Origin: Bacteroidales bacterium
GTDB lineage: Bacteria > Bacteroidota > Bacteroidia > Bacteroidales > GCA-2748055
Direction: 5' to 3'
DNA: 5,749 bases
Assembly (NCBI GenBank): GCA_024763595.1
Contig: JANTFK010000251.1
Span: forward strand, 1-5,749
Shown: piece after piece, positions 1 through 5,749 of the stretch
Numbering within the stretch: position 1 is the first letter of the stretch
Layout of the letters: each line of letters opens with the position of its first letter
Made by a program: the position numbers and the translations under genes
The notes under the pieces: generated by a model
What the model was told of the DNA's origin: nothing
The model's database searches: none
Seen by the model: the letters and a program-made list of their open reading frames with translations, nothing else

Positions 1-1819
1 GGTCCGCGTATTTTATTGCCAGATCTTTTACCTGTGATGAACGTTCCCCGTCTACCCGGGAAATGTTCTGACTGAAAGAAAGAATTTTTCCGCCATTCTC
101 CAGATAGTCCGCAATCAATTCAAACGTAGGGGCATCCATGTTTTCCATTCCGGCAGGGATCACCACCAGCGAATAATCGCGCTCGCCCACACGCAACTTG
201 TTCCCGTTTACACTGCCCAGAATCTTCAGTACATATTCGGAGCCAAGGTCATATTCGAGATGCTGCTGTTCCAGCCTGTACACAAAATTCTTAAATCCAT
301 CCTTAATCCTGTATACCGCCGGATTGTTTACTTTTCGTGAAAAGTACATGTGTGCGGTGGTGGTGGGTTGCAGTACAAGCGTTTGATTGATTTGTTGCCC
401 GGCGGACATGGCCATACAGACGCGCCCGATGTAATCGCCCATCAATTTGTAATGATCCCACCATGGTTCGTGATAGGAAAAAGAGGGCGGGTAATCGAAC
501 TTACGAACACCGTTAAGGGAATAATAGGAGAGATGTTGGTTGACAAAGTTAACGCCCAGTACACATTCCCAGTCAACCAGTCTTTTCTGTTGTTCAAAAT
601 TCAGTTCCCAGCCAGCGCCACCGTAAGTTTCACTCAGTGTACGAATTCTTCCGGCCTGGTTGGCAGCACTGCGCAACTCGCGAACAGCACGATCGTTCCC
701 GAATTGTCCGCCCAGACCGATACTGTCCAGTCGATTCCCAAGCATATCAACGCCCGGTTGCTGATGCCAGATATAAAAAGCAGCTTCATCGAATCCATGC
801 GTAGGTTCCGGCCAGCCGTGTTCCCAGTAGTGACCTGTCCATTTTAACCGGTGTTCGTCGCAGTACCTGCTCCACGGTTTTGCCCAGTGGTCGATAAATA
901 GTTCCAGTATAAGTTCATAGTAGTCGTGACGTACTTTTTCCCAGTCCCCGGTCTCTTCGACCAGCGAAGGCAGCTTGGTTTTCAAATCGTAACCCCAGCG
1001 CTCCCGGAAAGCATCCCATAAACCGGGGGTCCATCGAATTACACTTCCCCTTGCCAGGGCGGCTTCAAGGTTGGGCTCATCGCTGAAAATACCCGGTAAT
1101 GTTTTTCCGAAATCGGCACTATTCTTTTCATAACCTTTGGTCATGGTCAGCTCCTGAAATTTTTCGGTTACACCGGGGTATAACAGATCGACATAGGAGT
1201 AGCCCCCGTACCAGGGCGATTTTTCGGGACAGGTTCTCTCAAAGAGATAATAAGTGCCTTTTTTCCCTTTCTCCTTCTCAACGGATTGTGTCACATCAAT
1301 AAACTCATCCCCGCTTTTTTTCAGGATCACTTCCAGATCATCTAACGGAACATCATCCACCAATTCCTGCACATGCAGTTTTAACCCGGTTCCGTGTTTG
1401 TAAGAGTCGGGCATCTCAGCCGGAACATGACCACCGGCAAATCCTGATGGATATGAGTTTTCATCGTAAATCCAGACTTTCATATCCAGCTCTTTTCCTT
1501 TCCGGACGGTGTAATCAAACAGATGAAACCACTCATCTGACAGGTACTCGGTAAGCAACCCCGGGCGGGGATGTACAAACACACCTCCAATTCCGGCTTT
1601 TTTAAACTCCTTCATCTGAAAAGCAATCCCCTCTTCGGTAATCTGTTCATTCCAGTCCCAGAGCGGTGCACTGCGGTATTCGGATGGCGGATCGGCAAAC
1701 AGGGTCCTGATCTCTTCCAGCGAATGGATGTTGTCTGCGACAGGTTTTTGATTACATGCAAAGGCAAGTACCAGCGATGAACCTATCAAAACATGGTTGA
1801 GCAGATGTGTCTTTTTCAT
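1..1819 (-). CDS. Lipoprotein glycoside hydrolase, GH106-like (3' end beyond window)
   Basis: Reading the minus strand from the ATG at 1819-1817 gives 606 codons with no stop to the left edge, so the C-terminus is missing. Residues 1-22 form a lipoprotein signal (MKK start, hydrophobic stretch, LAFAC with Cys22), which suggests an envelope-anchored enzyme. The mature part resembles large TIM-barrel glycosyl hydrolases related to GH106 alpha-L-rhamnosidases: PLWDWN at 52-57, GIGGVFVHPRPG at 76-87, YDEN at 118-121 and PSGFAGG at 124-130. DEPN at 247-250 and SETYGGAGWE at 396-405 supply Glu248 and Glu397 as candidate catalytic acids; this pairing is an inference from their place in conserved blocks. 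Residues about 549-582 (YSLVVIPAGM, then YLENGG) look like the glutaminase-like Rossmann domain found after the barrel in several glycosidases. Members are usually about 1000 residues, so perhaps 400 are missing. Glycosidase is secure; the exact family and substrate are not. Confidence 0.88.
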   Translation of the reverse strand, partial: MKKTHLLNHVLIGSSLVLAFACNQKPVADNIHSLEEIRTLFADPPSEYRSAPLWDWNEQITEEGIAFQMKEFKKAGIGGVFVHPRPGLLTEYLSDEWFHLFDYTVRKGKELDMKVWIYDENSYPSGFAGGHVPAEMPDSYKHGTGLKLHVQELVDDVPLDDLEVILKKSGDEFIDVTQSVEKEKGKKGTYYLFERTCPEKSPWYGGYSYVDLLYPGVTEKFQELTMTKGYEKNSADFGKTLPGIFSDEPNLEAALARGSVIRWTPGLWDAFRERWGYDLKTKLPSLVEETGDWEKVRHDYYELILELFIDHWAKPWSRYCDEHRLKWTGHYWEHGWPEPTHGFDEAAFYIWHQQPGVDMLGNRLDSIGLGGQFGNDRAVRELRSAANQAGRIRTLSETYGGAGWELNFEQQKRLVDWECVLGVNFVNQHLSYYSLNGVRKFDYPPSFSYHEPWWDHYKLMGDYIGRVCMAMSAGQQINQTLVLQPTTTAHMYFSRKVNNPAVYRIKDGFKNFVYRLEQQHLEYDLGSEYVLKILGSVNGNKLRVGERDYSLVVIPAGMENMDAPTFELIADYLENGGKILSFSQNISRVDGERSSQVKDLAIKYAD

Positions 1820-1855
1820 GGATTGTCCGGTAAAGAGAATTGTGAATCTAAAAAT

Positions 1856-1887
1856 AATCATTTCTGTGTCATCGACACGGGATGATT
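1856..1887 (-). terminator. Possible hairpin between aldolase-like gene and glycosidase gene (attenuator or weak terminator)
   Basis: The 73-bp gap 1820-1892 contains a nested inverted repeat: outer arms AATCAT (1856-1861) and ATGATT (1882-1887), and inner arms GTGTC (1866-1870) and GACAC (1874-1878) around a 3-base loop. The arms are separated by an uneven internal loop. On the minus strand the structure starts five bases after the stop of the upstream gene and is followed by ATTTTTAG, a short interrupted T-run. It could partly terminate transcription or mark an mRNA processing point before the glycosidase. The stems are short and the T-tract poor, so a full terminator is doubtful. Nothing else is recognisable in this gap. 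Confidence 0.3.
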
Positions 1888-1892
1888 GCAAC

Positions 1893-3068
1893 TCATCGTG
1901 TAAATGAATTAAAAACTTCAGCAAGCGCTTCCGGTGATCTTCTGAGGATACTGGGGTTGATCTTTATAAATACCTTTCCGGTTTTTTCATCTCCGTCAGG
2001 GATGTGGATCTGATGCAATGCAAGGGATTTTTTCAACTGGCTTACGGAATGATCTTTCAGGGTCAGCTCCACTACATTGGTACCTTCAGGCAGCTTCCTG
2101 ATCCCGAACTTTCCCGTCTTCACGATCAGATCAAAAAACTGATCTGCATGTGCCAGGCTTTTCCTGTAATCATTCATAAAACTGTCCAGGTAATGGAGGG
2201 CCACGGCTGCAAAGGGCCAGACCTGCGGCATTCCACCACCAAACATCCGGCGGTGATGGTAGAGGTCCTCTGTAAATGCACGGGTTCCGGCCAGAACAGC
2301 CCCGGATGCTGCGTTAAAGTTCTTATACAGGGAGATATAGACAGTGTCAAACAATTGCGCGAATTCAGCGGGCATTTTATGGCTGTGCACGCAGGCATTG
2401 AAGAGCCTGGCCCCGTCCAGGTGCATTTTTATCCCGTTCTCTTGCGCAAATGCTGAGATCTCCTGCATTTGTGCGAAATCAAACATACGGTTGTGTTTCC
2501 TCCTGACAGGCGATTCAATGCTGATTACCCCCACACCGGTTTTCACCCTGCCTTCGCTTGTACGGCGGATCACCTCTTTCAACCGGTTGAGGCTGAAACC
2601 TACCTGGTCCCGGCCAGGGGCTATCAGGTTCAGACCGCTGAGGATCGAGGCGCAATCGCCCGAATCGCGGTAAATATGACTTTCAGCCTGTACAATCACC
2701 CTCCGTTTTTCTCCGGCAAGATTACGAATGGCAATGTGATTGGCAAGTGTTCCGGTGGGCATAAATACCGCGCTCTCTTTCCCCAGGATGCCGGCCATTC
2801 TTTTCTCCAGTTCTTCAACTACCCCGCCCCGGGAATAGAGATCCGGTTCCGGGTGATCCGAAGCTTCAATGCGGCTCAGCAAATCTGCATATTCCTTTAT
2901 GGAAAGGTCCAGTCCGTCACGTGTAAAATTTACTTTTTCATGTGCTTTCTTCTTTGCTTGTTCATTTTCGGGAAAGGGATGCAGGGCAGCCTCCACAACA
3001 GGTGACGATGCAGTGGCGAGGCCACCTGTGGCCAGACCGCCTTTAAGGAGGAATTTTCTTCGTTTCAT
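1893..3068 (-). CDS. Tat-exported threonine aldolase family PLP-dependent enzyme
   Basis: This 391-residue protein is a fold-type I PLP enzyme of the threonine aldolase / beta-eliminating lyase family, whose usual reaction splits beta-hydroxy amino acids into glycine and an aldehyde. Visible family features are MPTGTLAN at 103-110 (phosphate-binding turn), His131 in AESHIYRD (ring stacking), HLDGAR at 216-221 with Asp218 and Arg221, and Lys249 in SLYKNFNAASG, the expected Schiff-base lysine. The N-terminus has a twin-arginine signal: KRRKFLLKG at 2-10, an Ala/Gly-rich region, and a plausible VEA cleavage site near residue 27, so the enzyme probably acts in the periplasm. The N-terminal block differs from the usual SDTVT..M..AM pattern, and the usual C-terminal R..TH block is replaced around IKINPS (368-373), so the substrate may differ. 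Start is the ATG directly before the Tat motif, 3 bp after the upstream stop, which suggests translational coupling. Confidence 0.88.
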   Translation of the reverse strand: MKRRKFLLKGGLATGGLATASSPVVEAALHPFPENEQAKKKAHEKVNFTRDGLDLSIKEYADLLSRIEASDHPEPDLYSRGGVVEELEKRMAGILGKESAVFMPTGTLANHIAIRNLAGEKRRVIVQAESHIYRDSGDCASILSGLNLIAPGRDQVGFSLNRLKEVIRRTSEGRVKTGVGVISIESPVRRKHNRMFDFAQMQEISAFAQENGIKMHLDGARLFNACVHSHKMPAEFAQLFDTVYISLYKNFNAASGAVLAGTRAFTEDLYHHRRMFGGGMPQVWPFAAVALHYLDSFMNDYRKSLAHADQFFDLIVKTGKFGIRKLPEGTNVVELTLKDHSVSQLKKSLALHQIHIPDGDEKTGKVFIKINPSILRRSPEALAEVFNSFTR

Positions 3069-3071
3069 AAG

Positions 3072-5333
3072 CTATTTTCCATGTGGTTCAAGATTCGGAA
3101 GGGGTTCTCCCTCCACAAGAAAGCGGTGGAACCAGTTCCGGGCAAACTGGTTCGATTCCTCCTTCCTGGTAGTAAGGCCATGGTCCTCACCTTCGATCAT
3201 GACCAGCCGGTAGGGGATCTTTCTTTTTTGAAATTCAGCTGCCATGTGCAACGACTCTTCCGGCGGTACGCGCCAGTCAGCAGTACCGTGCATCAAAAGT
3301 ACAGGGCAGCTCCTGCAGATCTCATCCACCCTGTTTATGGCCGACCGGATCCTCAGCAGGGAATCTTTATTGGAATCATATCCCGGAATCAGTTCCCTGT
3401 AAACGTAGGTTTCCATTTCATTCCCCCGTGAACCGTTCATCACCTGGAGGTCGGTGACACCGCCAATAATGACAGCCGCTTTCACCTTATCCGTTTGCAT
3501 CAGCGTGAGGTAGGTCATCATTCCACCCCGGCTTTTTCCCATCATTCCGATTCTTCCCGTATCGGCCTGTGGCAGTTTTTCCAGCAGGGGGAAGAGGTTA
3601 AGCACATCATTGACGTCGGCCCCTCCGAACTCTTCTTCACCGTCACCGCCGTCATTTCCGCGATATTGTGTTCCCACAGCCACATAACCCCAACTGGCCA
3701 TCCGGGCCAGGATATCGACCACCCGGTAAGGGTAGATCTTGCTGAATTCACGGTTCCCGCCGCGGTTGTAAATGATCACAGGCAAATGATCCGCATTTTT
3801 GGGATATGCCAGGTAAGCCTTTACCCGCAGACCGTCGCTCATATAGTAGATCTCTTCCATCTCAACCTTTTTCAGGAAAGAGAATCCGGGTTTTAAATTA
3901 TGGGAAGGCAGGTTAAATACCAGCCGCTGTACGGCTGTATCACCGTAGGGATCAAAAGTTTTGCGGTAAACAATGCTCCCGTCGGACAGCGTTTCATCCA
4001 GGGTCAGCTCCAGAAGAGGAGCCAGTTCAATTTCCCTTCCGTTGTTAAAGAGATGTTTTATACTGGTGAGATGGGCAAGGTTTTCCAGTGGATTTTTATC
4101 CAGTATCAGGATATCCGCTTCAAAACCCTTTGCAATTTTCCCGGTCTTCCAGCCAAAAGCCTCTGAAAAATTGGAAGTGGCTGCCGATAGCACCTCTCGA
4201 TTGCTTAACCCGATCCGGTGTAATAATTCCAGTTCGGTATGCAGGGAAATGCCCGGCATGGTCCCCCACACGTCGGTGGCGCTGCCAGCCAGATACCGGC
4301 ACCCGTGCCTGCGGTAGACCGTTTCGATTTTCAGTTCCTGTAACCCGACTTTTGTGTAGTTCTCCTGCTCTTCAGGGGTATAGCTGTGCTTCCCGCTCTC
4401 CCTGTCCAAAGGATTGTTGATATCGGCAGGATTCAGGATCCCGGCTACCGGATCGTTCCACAGGTTCCTGTGTCCGGGCAGATCGGCGTACAGCAGACTG
4501 ATGGTGGGCATCAGGAACGTCCGGCCGGAAGCCAGGGTTGCGGCATGCCGCTGCAACTCCCGGGATGCCGTATCCAGGGAGTAGAGGTACTGGTAATATC
4601 TCCACTTCGGACTCCCCAGATCGTTGCTGAAGGGTTGTTCTGCCACAGCTTTTCGCATGGCTTCCGGCGCTACATCAAGTGAATACCTTGTGGTATGTAC
4701 AAAAGCATCCAGGCCTGCTTCCACGCCTTCCCCGTATGAGGTGTATCCAAGCTCTCCTATGGTCCCCATGCCAAGTTTACCGGCCTCTTTACGGATCAAG
4801 CTGACCTGGTCCGGTGTAAGCTTATATTTCAGCAGGGCCATCCTGTATCCTTCAGCATGGAGATTTTTAAGATCCTTTAAATGAGCCGAATCGGTTTTGA
4901 CTTCGTCCCCGACCGATTCGAGCATATAGAAGTCGGGGGAGGGTTCGGCTTCCGGATAGAACCACCCCCTTCTTCCCCCGTCCACGCCAATGATCGTAGT
5001 TACGCCTTTACAGAGAAATGCATTGGCATAAAACTGGTTGTTCAATACGGCAAACCCGTCAATTAATCCGGGTATGATAAATTTCCCCTCCGCCTCAATC
5101 ACCCGTGCATGCCCGGGGACCGGCATTCCGGTACGAAACTCCCCGAAATCAACTATTTCATTCTCCTTTATGACCAAATAGCCCCGGGGGATATCGTAAT
5201 ATGCTCCTGTTTCGTCCTGCAGATTCAGGAGGGTTGCCCCCTTAATAAATACCAGTTCCTGTTTTTCGGGATGCCTGTTTATACAGGAAGAAAGAAGTAG
5301 TGTCAAAAAGAGGACCGGGAAAAGATGTTTCAT
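3072..5333 (-). CDS. Lipoprotein fusing a metal-site-deficient amidohydrolase-like domain to an S9-type serine hydrolase
   Basis: With the ATG at 5333-5331 the product has 753 residues and begins with a lipoprotein signal (MKHLFPVLFL, LLSSC, Cys17). An in-frame TTG at 5366 would add 11 residues before this signal and is less likely. Residues about 25-440 resemble imidazolonepropionase-like amidohydrolases: IIPGLID at 86-92, GVTTI at 110-114, FVH with His213, GSATD with Asp354, PGISLHTELELLHRIGLS, and the closing GKIAKGFEADILILDKNPLE. The metal-binding HxH that should follow PGLID reads F94-A-V96, and the next expected strand-end histidine is not apparent, so this half may be catalytically inactive. 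Residues about 490-740 are an alpha/beta hydrolase of the prolyl oligopeptidase group: Ser601 in GKSRGG, Asp686 in HGTADWRVP, His718 in GEDHG, and YNRGG (522-526) near the expected oxyanion hole. Probable role is envelope-anchored peptidase or esterase. It is first of a minus-strand block; the next gene starts 3 bp downstream. Confidence 0.9.
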   Translation of the reverse strand: MKHLFPVLFLTLLLSSCINRHPEKQELVFIKGATLLNLQDETGAYYDIPRGYLVIKENEIVDFGEFRTGMPVPGHARVIEAEGKFIIPGLIDGFAVLNNQFYANAFLCKGVTTIIGVDGGRRGWFYPEAEPSPDFYMLESVGDEVKTDSAHLKDLKNLHAEGYRMALLKYKLTPDQVSLIRKEAGKLGMGTIGELGYTSYGEGVEAGLDAFVHTTRYSLDVAPEAMRKAVAEQPFSNDLGSPKWRYYQYLYSLDTASRELQRHAATLASGRTFLMPTISLLYADLPGHRNLWNDPVAGILNPADINNPLDRESGKHSYTPEEQENYTKVGLQELKIETVYRRHGCRYLAGSATDVWGTMPGISLHTELELLHRIGLSNREVLSAATSNFSEAFGWKTGKIAKGFEADILILDKNPLENLAHLTSIKHLFNNGREIELAPLLELTLDETLSDGSIVYRKTFDPYGDTAVQRLVFNLPSHNLKPGFSFLKKVEMEEIYYMSDGLRVKAYLAYPKNADHLPVIIYNRGGNREFSKIYPYRVVDILARMASWGYVAVGTQYRGNDGGDGEEEFGGADVNDVLNLFPLLEKLPQADTGRIGMMGKSRGGMMTYLTLMQTDKVKAAVIIGGVTDLQVMNGSRGNEMETYVYRELIPGYDSNKDSLLRIRSAINRVDEICRSCPVLLMHGTADWRVPPEESLHMAAEFQKRKIPYRLVMIEGEDHGLTTRKEESNQFARNWFHRFLVEGEPLPNLEPHGK

Positions 5334-5359
5334 AAAGACGAATATAATAATGATTCCCT

Positions 5360-5749
5360 TTGGCAAATATCATTTCTGATGTGAATTTTATCGTAACCAC
5401 CGGAACCTCCTATGGAGATATTGACAGCGGGGAGGGCTATAAGTTCTATGTCAGTGCGCTGAAGCTGGATCCCGAATTCTTTGTACACACCGGTGATATT
5501 GTATATTATGACTATGCAGCAAAAACGGCCGGATTAGCACGCTGGCACTGGGACAGAATGTACAGCTTACCCAATCAGATTGAATTTCACAGGCAGGTTG
5601 CCACTTATTTCTTGAAAGACGACCACGATACATGGATGGATGGTTTAAATCTACGGTGGAAAGATCGGATGCCACTTTCAGGATATTGATCAGTCCGACG
5701 CCCATAGTCGGACCCGACAGGGTGACAAAAAATGACAACCATGCCAATG
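5360..5749 (+). pseudogene. Remnant of a PhoD-like (alkaline phosphatase D family) metallophosphoesterase
   Basis: Frame 5360-5689 encodes an unmistakable piece of the PhoD-like phosphatase core: NFIVTTGTSYGD, then DPEFFVHTGDIVYYD, ARWHWDRMYSLPNQIEFHR and YFLKDDHDTWMDG. HTGD and DDHD are metal-binding blocks of this family. The frame then continues with unrelated residues to a TGA... stop region (TGA at 5687-5689). In the frame beginning at 5641 the family sequence resumes as WFKSTVERSDATFRI, SPTPIVGPDR and KNDNHAN, and runs off the right edge. Family members normally have several dozen residues between these blocks (a WRW/EGRDFRS-type region), so an internal block is missing together with a frame change. 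The 5' part is missing too: an in-frame TGA at 5351-5353 and the divergent gene starting at 5333 leave no room for a signal peptide or N-terminal domain. It is therefore non-functional as a phosphatase. An assembly error is the main alternative. Confidence 0.82.

Noticed and set aside
198..1780. Plus-strand open frames at 198-386, 350-847, 1099-1302 and 1571-1780
   Set aside because: They lie opposite the continuous minus-strand glycosidase frame, which has clear family motifs; their translations show no recognisable domain.
2004..4884. Many plus- and minus-strand open frames of 60-178 codons inside 1893-5333
   Set aside because: All are shadows of the two strongly supported minus-strand genes and show no motifs of their own.
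5334..5366. Longer start (TTG at 5366) for the fusion lipoprotein
   Set aside because: It adds 11 residues before a complete lipoprotein signal that starts with its own ATG at 5333, which is the better start.
5360..5689. A genuine short 109-residue phosphatase gene starting at TTG 5360
   Set aside because: It lacks a signal peptide and N-terminal domain, starts mid-domain, and the missing continuation is found in another frame from 5641, so a broken gene explains it better.
5694..5712. Inverted repeat TCCGAC / GTCGGA around a 7-base loop
   Set aside because: It falls inside the codons for the conserved SPTPIVGP motif of the phosphatase remnant and has no T-tract, so it is explained by coding sequence.
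5451..5747. Minus-strand 98-codon open frame opposite the phosphatase remnant
   Set aside because: The plus strand carries recognisable PhoD-family sequence across the same span; the minus translation has no recognisable domain.

Overview
The window looks like a piece of a Bacteroidota chromosome (or metagenomic contig). The basis is short-lipobox lipoprotein signals, weak or absent Shine-Dalgarno sequences, a large exported glycoside hydrolase, and family types common in marine and anaerobic Bacteroidota. The phylum is an inference from these traits; no marker gene is present.

Nearly all of the window is coding. Three genes lie on the minus strand, read from right to left. (1) 5333-3072 is a 753-residue lipoprotein that joins an amidohydrolase-like domain to a C-terminal S9/prolyl-oligopeptidase-type serine hydrolase. 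The hydrolase triad is visible, but the amidohydrolase half has lost its HxH metal site. (2) 3068-1893, starting 3 bp after the first stop, is a threonine-aldolase-family PLP protein with an N-terminal twin-arginine (Tat) signal, which is unusual because this enzyme family is normally cytoplasmic. (3) After a 73-bp gap with a possible hairpin comes a large lipoprotein glycosidase, resembling GH106-type TIM-barrel glycosyl hydrolases. It reads open from 1819 to the left edge, so at least 606 residues are present and the C-terminus is missing. All three products carry export signals, so the block may be a co-transcribed cell-envelope module that breaks down a peptide- or glycan-containing substrate. 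That joint role is inference.

On the plus strand, from about 5360 to the right edge, is a decayed copy of a PhoD-like (alkaline phosphatase D family) metallophosphoesterase. Its N-terminal part is absent and the divergent lipoprotein gene begins where it should be. A middle block has been deleted with a change of frame at a short ATGG triplication near 5632-5643. The reading then resumes in another frame with the family's SPTPIVGPDR motif and runs off the window.

No tRNA, rRNA, CRISPR array, insertion sequence or integrase was recognised. The most noteworthy points are the amidohydrolase/S9 fusion lacking its metal site, the Tat-exported threonine-aldolase-like enzyme coupled to it, and the phoD remnant next to the start of the operon.
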